A stretch of DNA of 64,000 bases from Gracilimonas sp965227785 (GCF_965227785.1 NZ_OZ245785.1:744001-808000); one strand, 5' to 3'. Counted from the first letter of the stretch, positions 9,026 to 20,280 are shown. Translations and numbers: made by a program. Notes: a model not told the origin generated them from the letters alone.

Positions 9026-9080
9026 TGTTTTTGGAGTGAGGTAGTTTGATATTTGTGCACTTTAATCAATGAGGTAAACC

Positions 9081-9764
9081 GTGTCCACACTCTACATCGT
9101 AGCTACGCCAATTGGAAACATGCAGGATTTTTCACCACGGGCCGTTGAGGTGCTGAAGTCGGTTGATTACATCGCTTGTGAAGACACCCGTACTTCCGGA
9201 CATCTTTTGCAGCGATTCCAGATTGACAAACCCACGTTTTCATTCCACCAGCATAACGAGCACCGGAAAGTCGGTCATTTGATGAATATTCTGGATGCCC
9301 AACAAGACGTGGCTTTAATCAGTGATGCGGGTATGCCGGGTATTTCTGATCCGGGTTTTCTGGCTGTTAGAGCGGCTCAAAATGGCAATCATACCGTAAG
9401 TGTAATTCCCGGACCAGATGCTGCCACAACGGCCGTTGTGGCCAGTGGCTTGCCCTGCGACCGATATATCTTCGAGGGATTTCTTCCCCACAAAAAAGGG
9501 CGACAGAAACGATTGGGCCAGCTGGCTGAGGAAGAACTCACCATCATTATTTATGAAAGCCCGAATCGCCTGCTCAAGTTGCTGGGTGAACTGGAAGAAC
9601 ATTTTGAAGCCGAACGACTGGCAGCCGTTGCACGCGAGCTTACCAAAAAATTTGAAGAAGTAGTGCGGGGCACAATAAGTGAGCTTAAAACAGAGTTTGA
9701 AAGTCGTGATTCCATCAAAGGTGAAATCGTAGTAATTGTATCAGGTAAAGGATATTCGGAATGA
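9081..9764 (+). CDS. rsmI: 16S rRNA (cytidine-1402-2'-O)-methyltransferase
   Basis: 227 residues, tetrapyrrole-methylase fold. The RsmI signatures are visible: LYIVATPIGNMQD at the N-terminus, CEDTRTSGHLL near residue 33, LISDAGMPGISDPG near residue 80 and FEGFLPHKKGRQ near residue 128. It methylates the ribose of C1402 in the decoding centre. The GTG at 9081 is supported by GAGG at 9071-9074. The stop overlaps the lnt start by four bases (ATGA), so the two genes form an operon. Confidence 0.94.
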   Translation: MSTLYIVATPIGNMQDFSPRAVEVLKSVDYIACEDTRTSGHLLQRFQIDKPTFSFHQHNEHRKVGHLMNILDAQQDVALISDAGMPGISDPGFLAVRAAQNGNHTVSVIPGPDAATTAVVASGLPCDRYIFEGFLPHKKGRQKRLGQLAEEELTIIIYESPNRLLKLLGELEEHFEAERLAAVARELTKKFEEVVRGTISELKTEFESRDSIKGEIVVIVSGKGYSE

Positions 9765-11302
9765 ACGCAAACGATTGGTTAGAAAATAAATGGGTGGTTT
9801 CGGTTTTAGCAGGAATCTTGTTGGGGCTCAGCTTCCCTCCCATCAACCTCTCCTTTTTAAGCTTTCCCGCTTTTATTCTATTGTTTTATTTAGCGGATAA
9901 ATGTGACTCCTACAAGCAACTGGCGTACTACAGCTACGCCGGCTTTGTGGTCTGGAACCTGATTGGCACCTACTGGCTAATGATGGCCAGCCTTGGCGCC
10001 GGCATTGCCGCTAACTTAGCCAACAGTGTATTAATGACGATTCCGCTTTGCATGGCCAGGTTCTTCACTCAAAAAACGAAATCTCCGATCCTTATTGCTT
10101 TTCTTCAGGCAGCAGCCTGGGTCAGTTATGAGTTTTTACATCACCAATGGGATTTATCATGGACCTGGCTTTCTATCGGTAATGCATGGTCCAATTTTAT
10201 CGGGGTGATCCAATACATTTCCTTCACCGGTCACCTTGGTATCACCTTCTGGGTGGTATTGAGTTCGGCGCTGGCCTATCAGGTTTTCAAAATCAAGCAA
10301 AGAAAATTGGCTTATGCAGCAGTAGGAGTATTTCTGATTTTCCCGGCATGGTCGTTTCTTCTATTCGAAAGTGAAACCAAAACAGCTGATTCTGACCAAA
10401 CACATGTAGCCATCATTCAACCCAATCACGATTCGTATCAGAATTACGGAGGTATGAGTGGATTAAGAGAGGTTGTTGACAGTTTATTTGCCCTCACCGA
10501 GCGAACCATTACTCCCGAAACCGAGCTCATCATCTGGCCGGAGAATGCCATTGACGGTTTTATTTTCGCTGATTCCCGTACAGCTATACGCATCGCCGAC
10601 TCAGCCAGAGTCTGGAATAAAAATTTCATTGTCGGTACCGGATTGTATAAAACCTATCCGGAAGACACGGAAATCCTTTACCGAGGAACCCTGCGAACCG
10701 GAGAGCCCTACAATGTTTTCAATGCCGCTCTTTTTGTTAATGCACAGGGTTCCATCACTGATTATGAGAAAGGTAACCTGGTGCCCATTGTTGAGCGTAT
10801 TCCTTTTGTCGAAACCCTGGCTGCACTGGATGTTTTCGGCTGGGTTAACTGGGGAGAAATAGCCGGCTTCGGGAAAGGGACCCACCCGGATATGATTGAA
10901 ACGGATAGCTTCAGCTCTCCCGGACTGGTGTGTTACGATTCAGTGTATCCATCCTGGATTCGGCTTTTTGTTCAACAAAACGCCTCCTTTCTTACTATCA
11001 TCACCAACGATGGCTGGTGGGGTGATACCAGTGGACATCATCAGCATTTTGCTTATGCGCGGCTCAGAGCTATCGAATTTGATCGATGGATTGCCCGCAG
11101 TGCCAATAATGGCATATCAGGAATTATTGCTCCTAACGGATCTATAATTGAGAAAACGGATTATTGGGTACGAACCGGTTTTACCGGAACTGTCGAAAAT
11201 TTAACCACTCAAACATTCTTTACGCGTTTTGGGTACTGGCTCTCTCTTTTATGCCTGGTGGGTACCTTTTTCAGCTGGGGATATTTCAAATTCAGATCAT
11301 AA
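9761..11302 (+). CDS. lnt: apolipoprotein N-acyltransferase
   Basis: 513 residues: N-terminal bundle of about six transmembrane segments (1-200) and a carbon-nitrogen hydrolase domain (about 210-480), plus a C-terminal membrane helix. The catalytic triad is Glu261 (WPENA), Lys337 (YEKGNLVP) and Cys391 (LVCYDS), in register with E. coli Glu267-Lys335-Cys387. The residue two after the cysteine, usually Glu, is Asp here. Lnt adds the third acyl chain to lipoproteins in the inner membrane; several lipoproteins in this window are potential substrates. Translationally coupled to rsmI. Confidence 0.93.
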   Translation: MNANDWLENKWVVSVLAGILLGLSFPPINLSFLSFPAFILLFYLADKCDSYKQLAYYSYAGFVVWNLIGTYWLMMASLGAGIAANLANSVLMTIPLCMARFFTQKTKSPILIAFLQAAAWVSYEFLHHQWDLSWTWLSIGNAWSNFIGVIQYISFTGHLGITFWVVLSSALAYQVFKIKQRKLAYAAVGVFLIFPAWSFLLFESETKTADSDQTHVAIIQPNHDSYQNYGGMSGLREVVDSLFALTERTITPETELIIWPENAIDGFIFADSRTAIRIADSARVWNKNFIVGTGLYKTYPEDTEILYRGTLRTGEPYNVFNAALFVNAQGSITDYEKGNLVPIVERIPFVETLAALDVFGWVNWGEIAGFGKGTHPDMIETDSFSSPGLVCYDSVYPSWIRLFVQQNASFLTIITNDGWWGDTSGHHQHFAYARLRAIEFDRWIARSANNGISGIIAPNGSIIEKTDYWVRTGFTGTVENLTTQTFFTRFGYWLSLLCLVGTFFSWGYFKFRS

Positions 11303-11315
11303 GAACCGAATTAGC

Positions 11316-14300
11316 CTATCTGGACTGAATAGAAATCTTGAAGTTGAACCGGATTTCATGATTCGTCCGCGGGAAATAAGCCGATGACTTCGGGTTCACT
11401 TTGGTGTAGGTATATTCAAAGTTAGACGTCACCGTTTGGGAGAAACGATATCCAATCACTACAGACCCATTAATTCGCTGCTGACCGGTTACAAAGGGAT
11501 CTGTATAGTCGTATTGGCTTACATCAGGCACAAAATTCACATCACTTAGCACCTCATCGATATCAGAACTAAGGGTGTACTTGCTTTCGGTGTCATCGGC
11601 AAAGCCGCCATTGATGGTAAGGGTAATATTGTTCTTAATCTTCGGAAAGAACGGTATCGTCAAATTCTTGAATGTATAATTAATTGAGGTGCTTAATCCC
11701 TTTGAAGTTCGTTCCGTGACTGTACGACTCGATAGTGCCAAACTGCTTGTTTTGCTTTGATCAAAACTGATTTGAGTCCTTAAATCGGATTCCCACGTTA
11801 CGTTTAACTGAATAAGAGGTGAAAAACGCTGTTCTACGTTTATGGAGTTGGGTTCATAAAGTTCTTTTCGGTCAATAACATTGAAACTACCCAGTCCCTG
11901 CGGATCCTGAATTCCCGTAAGCGTATTCAGGCTCCATCCCAGCCTGTAGGTTCCGGTATAGCCGTGTGTAAGTGTGGCTGCTCTCATATTGTCACCAAAA
12001 ATAGGAATAAAGCTTTGAACTCCAGACCAGGTAACTCTCCAGTTTGGTTTGGGGATTGGGGTGTATCCTTTCTCGCCTATCGCGCCGGTTCCTCCTCCCA
12101 GATATGCCTTTCTGAAATCTTCTTCCAGCGTATTTCGGTTCAATACAATCCGGCCATCTCCATTTCCTCCATCGTTAACATCATCAGAAATGATGCCCTC
12201 ATCCCTGTTGACATCAGCAAAAGCGGTTTTAAGCTGACGTTCATACAGGTTCCGATAACCACCGCCAAATGCCCACACCGAAGAGCTAATGTTTCCGCTG
12301 GATGAAACGGTTGAGGAGAAATCGCCCGTTGGAGTAAGAGTAATTGTATTCGTTTCCCGTTCGTCCCAATTTGTAGACCAGTTCAAATCAACGGTAAAGT
12401 TCTTAAACAGGTTCAGCTTGGTACCCATTGTAATCTTATCGGTATAGGTATTGTTCTTGGGCAGGTTAATAGAATTACCTGAAGGGCTCTGCTGAATCAA
12501 CTGTGATCGCGGCAGTTCCTCATCAATACCCAACCGGTAGCCAAATGGCGGAGAGAAATTACCATCCCCTTCTCCTGCTAATGCATAAAATATTTGGGAG
12601 TCTCCCCTGTACCCGGCCTGATTTGAGGTCTTATTCTTGTTATAAGTGATGTCGATACTTTCCATACTGAAGATGGCAAGTATGGCTTTCCGGCCCAGGT
12701 ATTGAAGATCTTTCATTAAGTCCGGCGAAGCCGATTCTCCATTCTCTGCATCACTGTCTTTTGCCCGATTTCTGGCAGTAGTTTCTTTTTTATCAGCATC
12801 CTCTAGCCGACTGAAGAACCCGATCTTATCAATCAAACTACCTACCCCAAACTTAACCGTATGGTCCAGCCTGAAACGGTTAGAAACACCCGCCCCCAAT
12901 CCGGAACCGCTTGGGCTATTCGTCCAGCCGTACCCACCCGCGTAGGATGCAGAATAGGTAAGCCATTTCAAGGCCTCGATTTTATTAAACTGAGGACGCC
13001 AGCTGGCTGTGTAAGTTTCTTCGTAATTCGACCTCCGAGCGGAAAGCGTATCTGTGATCAGGTTATTGAGTACTTCAAATGTAGGGGTCAACTGGTAGGA
13101 ATTACTATCGGCCGGCAATCCTGTTTTGTTAATGTTTTCACGGCCGGCACTCGACAGATCATAGTTTGTGGTAGTCCGGAATGAAATGGGTATGCTGGGC
13201 GTAAAATTATAGTTAAACCCAAAGCCCGAACGCTGATTAAAAGTGTGGCTTTGCTGTAAGGGTTGAACCTCTTCCATCCCGTCATCATCAAACTCGGGTC
13301 GCCGTCTTTTTTCAGTATAAGATCGGTTCAGGTTTGCAGATGCGTTAATGGAGGAAGGCATATACCCCAGCCTGATCCCTGACAATGCACCAACCACTGG
13401 TACATCTTCCGTAAACCCGAACGGTTGCCACAGCTTCACATTATTAAATGAGAGGCTATAATTGATTGATGTATTGTAGTTCCAATCATCCTGAAACTGA
13501 ATTTCCGGGTTCTTTGAACTCCCTTCGTTGTACACATAACTCAATTTGGTCTTATCGATGGTGTACTGGGCCAGTTTACTCTTGGAGTTTTGCTTTGAAA
13601 TGTTGGAGACATTTACCGAAAAATTATCCCGAACTGTTTCCACCGCATTAATACGCTCGTCAATGATGGTTTCTTTCTCCGATTCAGTGAGTTCATCGTT
13701 ACTGTTGGTCGCATTGATAAAATCATCCAGGCGAATATCTCCCTGATTGGGTAAGTACTTTGGGGTTGAAATATTCTTCCGGCTTGAAACCGTTACCGGG
13801 AAATTCCACCCATAACGATCAGGTATCAGCTTATGAAGGTTTACCGTTGAGCTCAGATCATACCCAATTTCATCGGCTACACTTCGGTTCCCCAATCTGG
13901 ATTCCAATCCTCCAAAACCGGTGGTTGTCCGGCTGAAATTGGTATTGAAAGTAGCAAAATCAGCAAGCTTGAAGCTGGCATTGGCATTTGCTTTCCATCC
14001 CTTTTCGTTATCAAAACCGGAAACCCGAAGTTCGTTGAGCCAGAACTCAGCATTCAGGCTTGGCGTACCCGGCGAGTTTACATCGGTTGGGTCGTGAGGA
14101 TTCAAAATCCCCATCCCAACTTCTGAAACGCGACCAAGCGATGGATTTCCTTTTATGGCAACGACCGCTCCTTCAACGGCATCATCCTCTTCGGGAGAAA
14201 GCTCCTGTTCAAACTTCTGGGTAAAGTCGGTAAATCCTTGCTGATCCCGGAGCTGCTTCAATTCATTGAATGCCGCCAACACGATATTCATGCTGTTTTG

Positions 14301-17300
14301 ATCATACAGCCATACTTGTTCGGCATCCACCTCCAGCTCCCCGCTTCCATCAGCACTGTAGGGAGAATATGGGTAATCAGGATCAGATGGCGTTACCGGC
14401 TGGCGGTATTCATAGTAATTGGCATTTAAGTCGGTACCCATTCTTACTACCAGTTCGGCATGTTCCCTTTCTTCTTGTCCGTCCCCATACCCTTCACCAT
14501 GAACAAACATCCGCATGTTGGAGTAATTCAGCAGATTCAAACCTCCCGGATAGATTCGCTTCACCATCTGAATTTGACCTGAACCCAGATTATCAACTCC
14601 TAAAACAATAGACTGTTCATTTGCCAAAGACTGCACCTGAACCCCGCGATTTATGGCACGGATAGATCCATCCGGTTGGCGATAAGGCACCGGCTCCCGG
14701 CTAGCGTTTTCTTCAATGTTGATGGTGGCAATTCTGAAATCTCCGTTAAAATTCTGGCTTTCATCGATGTTCTCTACTTTTCGCCACTGACTTCCAATAA
14801 ACTCAAAAGTCGCAAAACGCATGGTAAACGGCTTCTCATAGCCCGACATCCACATGCGAATGTGACTGATATTCTGAAAGCCTTCAATATCCCCCACTTT
14901 GCGCTTGAACTCTGTTAATGGAATCCGAACCAGGTGCCATCGGTCTGCCTGCCGGGGAGCATTCACCTTATCAACAATAAAAGTCCGGTTATCAGGATCA
15001 GGGTTCGTTTCAATTTCAAGACTGCTGAAATCGGCGGGATTCAGAGCAAGTTCATATTGATAGTAGTTGTTGTTGGTCTCAATGTTGGCACGGCTTACCA
15101 GTCCCTCCGTATCCGGGCGGGAAGTAATAGCTCGTTTATCTCCACCTGCCGCCGGGGTGTTCCCTTCATGATAGCCCATCACCCTGTAGAAACGCTCTTG
15201 CAGCGGTAAATCCTGAACCTGAGATTCCCCATAAAAAATGTAATCATCGTTGGAGGGGTCGGCTAAAATGGACTGAAATTCATCGCTTTGCTCGCCATAA
15301 GCTACCCTCATAGAATCTATAAATGGACTGAACAGGGCGGTCTCTACTTTCTCATCATCAAATCCATTACTACTGGGGATTCCATCAAAACCAACATCCT
15401 CAAGCTCCCTGTTATCGTTCGAGAACTGACCCTGAGGTGCCGTTGGATTAGCCGGAACATAGGAACGGGGATTTTCCTGAAAGGTATCCCTCTCCAGGTT
15501 CTCCAGGTTATTTGCCAGGCCGTCCTCTGAATTCAGGTCAAAGTTGGGAACCACATCTTCGGAGATAGTCCCAATCTCGATGTATAACTTACCGTCATAG
15601 TCTTCTAAATCTTCTGCCGTTGGTTCCCTTCCTCCCGGCAAAATAGGCTGAACCCAAAATTCAATAAACTCAATATTGTTTTGCGTGAGATCTTCCTGCC
15701 CCGATGGAAGTGCCGCCGTCATTCCTCCCCACTGGTTTTCCGGCTCGTTCTCCAGCTTGTTCTTCAGGTCGGAATTGTAATTATACGGACCTCGATCGGT
15801 GGGATTGTAATACACATCCAGGGTATTGATGACTTCATCCTGAGCATTATTCGTTTCCTTACCCGGAAACACCTCTTCCGTTGGTGTAGTCTCTGATTCC
15901 GGCGTCCCGCGTGCATTCCCTAAAATGCTGGATATATTTCTGGGGATGGTGTACCACGAAAACTGACTTCTCAAATCGGAGCGATCAATCTTTGATTCTA
16001 ATGAATTATCCAGTGTGGCATCGGGATTATTGTAAAAGGCCTGATCGGGGCCGTATCCCGGAATGGCGGCCGGAGCTGCAGCCAGGTTCCATCGGGTTGG
16101 ACTGGTAAACGTGATGCTGATTTCCGATCCTTCAAAATCATCGATGAAGGATAAGCCGTTTTCCTCATCTTTAAACAACTCATTGTTATCAATGGCATCC
16201 CGCACGGCATTGGTTTGAGCCACATCCGGTCGGAGTTGAGCAAATTCTCCACTCACGCTGATATTTGACTCGGCCTTGGTTTGAAGCAAAGGGATTTTAT
16301 CTATAAAGCGGGTAATCCACGGAGTATCGAATTCCGCATCCGCATCCATTCCAAGAATGGTATTGTTAATCGACTCATTCCCAATTCTGATCTTATCGGA
16401 AAGAGGCTGTTCCTTAAGTTTAAAATACGTTCCGCCTATGCTGATATCCTCACTTACCTGATATTCTGCACGGAGCCCGGTAAAGTTCTTCTGACCTATT
16501 ACATTCAGTTGGTTATTCTCATATTCAATCCGGATATCCTGACCGGAAGCCAGATACTGTTCACTTAAAATAGTTATCAGCCCGAATGAATAATCCACCT
16601 CATAATCCACGCCTTCAGTCAGCTGCGTTCCATTCGCGAATACTTTCACCGAACCTTCAACGAGGCTGAATCCAAGCGAGAAGTTTCCGGACACCCCGCC
16701 TTTTGAAGTACCCTCAATGCGATAGTAGTTATTTTTTGGGCTCTCATCTGCCGTAGTCTGCTTTTCGTTGTACAATTCGGTATAAGAAAGGGCCTGTACC
16801 AAAGAATCGGATGAGGAGGTTGATTCCAGCAGTTCGGTAATCCTGTTTCCAAAAGGCTCCAGATATGGAAACATGATACTTCCATTTCGGGGATCCAATA
16901 CATAGCCGGAAAAGTCAATGAGGTTATCAGGCTGAGCAGCACCCTGCGTATTCACCCTGTCCAAACCCAATACCTGTAACAGCGGAGTGTTCAGGTTGGG
17001 CAGATTCGTATCGTCAACATTACCTTGAGTAAATTTAAGATCAAGCTCCAGCCCATCTTCCGTCAGATTGGAAACACCCAGCGAATAGAAATTCCGCATG
17101 GTAAGGGGCCAGGCTTTTAAATCCGGAGTTGGGTTATTTGTTCGCAGAAGTTTTAAGTAAGTCAACTCGTTGGATGAACGGGGCGAAATGTCACCAATTT
17201 CGGCCGGTGAGTTCTCTCCTCCAACGGGTTGCCTGATAAACGAAATCGCAAGATAAGCACCCGAACTTAGCGAACGGTTCAGACTGATAAATCCCAGGGC

Positions 17301-18620
17301 TTTGTCGATGGTATAATCAGCACCCTCCGTTAACGGACGAAAATAACCGTTATAGAAGTCATTACCGGCAACTCCAAAGTCACCGGCAGCTGCGCTCAAA
17401 TTACTCCTGTTATTCTCCAGGGTGTTATCATCTATCATATCTGCATCCTCTGTGGGAAGGCCGTAGGTGCCATCCCCCCGGTCATTCACGCCTAAATCAA
17501 CGAATGCAGCCGCCCGAATTGCCTCCGGGTCTGTAGTATTGATCTGAGGTTCGGAAATCCACACGCGAATATCAGAAATCTGGTAAGCCTGTGTCTTTTG
17601 CTGTGGATTAGAAACGTTGGACTCAAATTCCTGCCGGTTGTAAAAGTCCAGAAAGAAGTGCCGGTTGTTTTGATATTCAATGGGCCGGATAGAGAATTGT
17701 GTTTCCTGCGAACCACCGGTAATCGTTTGAGTGTCGCTCTCCCCTTTTTGCTGAGAAACAACAGATGTGAGTCGTAGCGGCCCGAGTTCGGCAATCGATT
17801 TAATACCAAATAGTGATGCCCCACCACGAATCAGTGAGTTTCCGGTCTCCATCGACACGTTACCCATCTCAATCCGCTTGATGATTTCATCCTCATATCC
17901 TTCATAAACAATACTCAGGCGGTTCTGGAAATCGAATGCCCGCTCGGTATCCCAGTCGGTGGCAATGGTGAGCTTATCCCCGATGGTTCCCTGTATGTTC
18001 AGCTGCAGGTTTTGATTAAAGGTTGGGTCAACCCGGCGTTGCAAATCCGGTTCAATAGTCGGGTTTTCAATATTCTGAATGGAAACACCCACGTTCATAT
18101 TTGCTGAACCGTTAACCCGGAGGTTTACTTCCGGTTTCCCGAATATGGTTGTGAATACGGATGACTGTCCGCCCGGTATTTGAAGGCTGAAATCGAGCAA
18201 ACCACGCTGTTGTTGGGTTTCTCTCTTTCCCTCTTCAATCAGGTTAAAACGTATCTGCTTTTCCTGCTGTTTACGCTTTTCAGCTCTATACTGCTCAAAG
18301 TTAAAAACTTGTGGCGAAGATACTTCAATACCGTCAATCTTGTGGCTGATGCGGTAGGTATCGGCAGAATCCCAGGTAGCCTGATACTGCTCTTTAGCCA
18401 GTTTGATAAAATAAAGATTGCCCGGGTTTACTGCTCTTTTAGTGCTCACCGGACCCTGTGGTGGCCGGTAGATAAACTTCACCCCATCAAGGGTACTATC
18501 CGCCTCACTGACTGTTTTTGTAGTATCGCTGGTATCTTGCGCAGACACTCCAACCAACAGTAATCCATTCATCAAACATACGAATGGCAGGTAATAAACT
18601 AACTTAAAAAAAGAATGCAC
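11316..18620 (-). CDS. sprA: SprA, giant outer-membrane translocon of the type IX secretion system
   Basis: 2434 residues with a signal peptide (first about 28 residues, ending VSAQ) and long stretches of beta strands rich in aromatic and polar residues, including the SprA-type LNIQGTIGDKLTIATDWDT and ISVSGEFAQLRPDV blocks and a C-terminal aromatic strand (FNFKISIQS). SprA forms the very large barrel through which T9SS cargo crosses the outer membrane; in Flavobacterium it is also needed for gliding. Length agrees with known SprA (about 2400). The start at 18620 is GTG, chosen because the signal peptide follows directly. Four proteins in this window carry T9SS sorting domains. Divergent from the lptF-like gene across 232 bp. 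Confidence 0.95.
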   Translation of the reverse strand: MHSFFKLVYYLPFVCLMNGLLLVGVSAQDTSDTTKTVSEADSTLDGVKFIYRPPQGPVSTKRAVNPGNLYFIKLAKEQYQATWDSADTYRISHKIDGIEVSSPQVFNFEQYRAEKRKQQEKQIRFNLIEEGKRETQQQRGLLDFSLQIPGGQSSVFTTIFGKPEVNLRVNGSANMNVGVSIQNIENPTIEPDLQRRVDPTFNQNLQLNIQGTIGDKLTIATDWDTERAFDFQNRLSIVYEGYEDEIIKRIEMGNVSMETGNSLIRGGASLFGIKSIAELGPLRLTSVVSQQKGESDTQTITGGSQETQFSIRPIEYQNNRHFFLDFYNRQEFESNVSNPQQKTQAYQISDIRVWISEPQINTTDPEAIRAAAFVDLGVNDRGDGTYGLPTEDADMIDDNTLENNRSNLSAAAGDFGVAGNDFYNGYFRPLTEGADYTIDKALGFISLNRSLSSGAYLAISFIRQPVGGENSPAEIGDISPRSSNELTYLKLLRTNNPTPDLKAWPLTMRNFYSLGVSNLTEDGLELDLKFTQGNVDDTNLPNLNTPLLQVLGLDRVNTQGAAQPDNLIDFSGYVLDPRNGSIMFPYLEPFGNRITELLESTSSSDSLVQALSYTELYNEKQTTADESPKNNYYRIEGTSKGGVSGNFSLGFSLVEGSVKVFANGTQLTEGVDYEVDYSFGLITILSEQYLASGQDIRIEYENNQLNVIGQKNFTGLRAEYQVSEDISIGGTYFKLKEQPLSDKIRIGNESINNTILGMDADAEFDTPWITRFIDKIPLLQTKAESNISVSGEFAQLRPDVAQTNAVRDAIDNNELFKDEENGLSFIDDFEGSEISITFTSPTRWNLAAAPAAIPGYGPDQAFYNNPDATLDNSLESKIDRSDLRSQFSWYTIPRNISSILGNARGTPESETTPTEEVFPGKETNNAQDEVINTLDVYYNPTDRGPYNYNSDLKNKLENEPENQWGGMTAALPSGQEDLTQNNIEFIEFWVQPILPGGREPTAEDLEDYDGKLYIEIGTISEDVVPNFDLNSEDGLANNLENLERDTFQENPRSYVPANPTAPQGQFSNDNRELEDVGFDGIPSSNGFDDEKVETALFSPFIDSMRVAYGEQSDEFQSILADPSNDDYIFYGESQVQDLPLQERFYRVMGYHEGNTPAAGGDKRAITSRPDTEGLVSRANIETNNNYYQYELALNPADFSSLEIETNPDPDNRTFIVDKVNAPRQADRWHLVRIPLTEFKRKVGDIEGFQNISHIRMWMSGYEKPFTMRFATFEFIGSQWRKVENIDESQNFNGDFRIATINIEENASREPVPYRQPDGSIRAINRGVQVQSLANEQSIVLGVDNLGSGQIQMVKRIYPGGLNLLNYSNMRMFVHGEGYGDGQEEREHAELVVRMGTDLNANYYEYRQPVTPSDPDYPYSPYSADGSGELEVDAEQVWLYDQNSMNIVLAAFNELKQLRDQQGFTDFTQKFEQELSPEEDDAVEGAVVAIKGNPSLGRVSEVGMGILNPHDPTDVNSPGTPSLNAEFWLNELRVSGFDNEKGWKANANASFKLADFATFNTNFSRTTTGFGGLESRLGNRSVADEIGYDLSSTVNLHKLIPDRYGWNFPVTVSSRKNISTPKYLPNQGDIRLDDFINATNSNDELTESEKETIIDERINAVETVRDNFSVNVSNISKQNSKSKLAQYTIDKTKLSYVYNEGSSKNPEIQFQDDWNYNTSINYSLSFNNVKLWQPFGFTEDVPVVGALSGIRLGYMPSSINASANLNRSYTEKRRRPEFDDDGMEEVQPLQQSHTFNQRSGFGFNYNFTPSIPISFRTTTNYDLSSAGRENINKTGLPADSNSYQLTPTFEVLNNLITDTLSARRSNYEETYTASWRPQFNKIEALKWLTYSASYAGGYGWTNSPSGSGLGAGVSNRFRLDHTVKFGVGSLIDKIGFFSRLEDADKKETTARNRAKDSDAENGESASPDLMKDLQYLGRKAILAIFSMESIDITYNKNKTSNQAGYRGDSQIFYALAGEGDGNFSPPFGYRLGIDEELPRSQLIQQSPSGNSINLPKNNTYTDKITMGTKLNLFKNFTVDLNWSTNWDERETNTITLTPTGDFSSTVSSSGNISSSVWAFGGGYRNLYERQLKTAFADVNRDEGIISDDVNDGGNGDGRIVLNRNTLEEDFRKAYLGGGTGAIGEKGYTPIPKPNWRVTWSGVQSFIPIFGDNMRAATLTHGYTGTYRLGWSLNTLTGIQDPQGLGSFNVIDRKELYEPNSINVEQRFSPLIQLNVTWESDLRTQISFDQSKTSSLALSSRTVTERTSKGLSTSINYTFKNLTIPFFPKIKNNITLTINGGFADDTESKYTLSSDIDEVLSDVNFVPDVSQYDYTDPFVTGQQRINGSVVIGYRFSQTVTSNFEYTYTKVNPKSSAYFPRTNHEIRFNFKISIQSR

Positions 18621-18852
18621 CGGCTTTAATTACTGACTCGGTTATTACTTATTGTCTGTAGCGTTAGGCGATAGGCTGATCTGTTTTTATTCTAAATTAG
18701 TTTGTAGATGAAATGAATGGGTGCGGTCGATAATACTATATATTTGAATATGTTGAAAGTATAATACGATAATCCATCCTTTAATTTATAAGCGGAAATT
18801 GTCTATTATTTACGTCCCTGAAAATTAAAAAGTACCCGAGCAACAGCAAGCT

Positions 18853-20280
18853 TTGAATAAATTCATCAACAAACTTCAAATAGACCTGCTAAAGAGGCAT
18901 CTGAACCCCTTTCTGTTCTGTTTCTTTACCCTCATGTTTTTGCTGTTGATGCAGTTCCTGATTTTACACATCGACAAGCTGATTGGTAAAGACATTCCTT
19001 TGCTCATAATTATAGAGCTGGTTATGACTAACCTTGCCTATATGGTTGTACTGGCTGCCCCTATGGCCATACTTGTGGCTACATTGATGGCCTTTGGCAA
19101 GTTTTCGGAATTGAATGAGCTCACGGCACTCCGGGCTTCCGGCATCAACCCCATGAAAATCATACGGCCAGTTTTAATTGCCTCTGTCCTTCTTTTTATC
19201 GGACTGGCCTGGTTCTCAAATAACGTGTTACCGGAAGCCAATCAAAAAGCACGATCTTTGTTTATAGACATTCGGCTCAAAAAGCCCGGTTTCGATCTCA
19301 AGCCCAACACCTTTTATGATGGCATTGAAGGTTATACATTTCTTGTTGAACGCATTGATAGTGAAACCGACAGCCTTTATGATATCACTTTATTCCAAAA
19401 GCCGGAGAACAACAGGGACCGGGCTTACATCGTAGCAGATAAAGGTCTGCTGGTTAGTAAAGGAGAGCAAGCCCTCACCCTCCACCTGATAAATGGAACC
19501 AGCCTAAAGTTTCTTGATACCGACCGCCGAAATGAGACCATGATTGAACGCAACCGGTTTAACAAACACATCATGACGCTCGACCTGTCCGACCTTTCAT
19601 TCATGCGTTCCGACCCGGAAGACCGCAACCGAAGCGACCGCACGATGAGCTCCAGGGCAATGATTGCCGTTGTTGATTCTCTGTACACAGAAATTGAGGA
19701 ACAAAGAATCAACATGAGTGAGAACACCATGGCTTACCCTGAGGATAAATACACCGGAAAAACCTCCTACTTCAACCCAAACAAAGTACTTCCCGATACT
19801 CTGGACTATATCACTTCTGTTGAAAGCCCCTACCTGGTTACAAACACTTTTTCTAAAGCTGAAATACAGCGAGTCTTCGTGGAAGAATCCATTCGCCAGA
19901 TGAAGGAGTACCGGAATAATGTGGAATCCATAAATGCTAACATTGAGTGGCGCAAAAAAAGGATTGCCCGATACCTGGTAGAGATTCATAAAAAACTGTC
20001 GATTCCTTTTGCCTGTGTGGTGTTCATCCTTTTTGGGGCACCGGTTGGTATTATGACCAAACGCGGAAATTTTGGTTTTGCTGCGCTTATCAGTACCGTG
20101 GTGCTCACTTTTTACTGGGTTTCGCTCATTCAGGGTGAAAAACTGGCCGACCGACTTTTTATCACCCCGTTAATCGGTATGTGGACATTTAATGCAGTGC
20201 TTTCACTGGTGGGTATATATCTTATTATCCATCTCACAACCGACATTCGAATTACCAAACTGTTCAGAAACCGTGATTAA
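18853..20280 (+). CDS. LptF/LptG family permease (first of pair)
   Basis: 475 residues with the YjgP/YjgQ layout: three N-terminal transmembrane segments (about 20-45, 55-80, 100-120), a periplasmic beta-jellyroll domain that is longer than usual (about 130-365), and three C-terminal segments. Includes the conserved LTALRASGINPMKI loop that contacts the ATPase. LptF/LptG with LptB extract lipopolysaccharide from the inner membrane. The start is a TTG at 18853; an in-frame stop at 18826 leaves no ATG before the first helix. The gene overlaps the next by eight bases, so both subunits are likely co-translated. Confidence 0.88.
   Translation: MNKFINKLQIDLLKRHLNPFLFCFFTLMFLLLMQFLILHIDKLIGKDIPLLIIIELVMTNLAYMVVLAAPMAILVATLMAFGKFSELNELTALRASGINPMKIIRPVLIASVLLFIGLAWFSNNVLPEANQKARSLFIDIRLKKPGFDLKPNTFYDGIEGYTFLVERIDSETDSLYDITLFQKPENNRDRAYIVADKGLLVSKGEQALTLHLINGTSLKFLDTDRRNETMIERNRFNKHIMTLDLSDLSFMRSDPEDRNRSDRTMSSRAMIAVVDSLYTEIEEQRINMSENTMAYPEDKYTGKTSYFNPNKVLPDTLDYITSVESPYLVTNTFSKAEIQRVFVEESIRQMKEYRNNVESINANIEWRKKRIARYLVEIHKKLSIPFACVVFILFGAPVGIMTKRGNFGFAALISTVVLTFYWVSLIQGEKLADRLFITPLIGMWTFNAVLSLVGIYLIIHLTTDIRITKLFRNRD

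Noticed and set aside
20192..20272. 27-residue N-terminal extension of the second LptF/G permease
   Set aside because: It would lie inside the preceding gene; the GTG at 20273 gives the usual family N-terminus.
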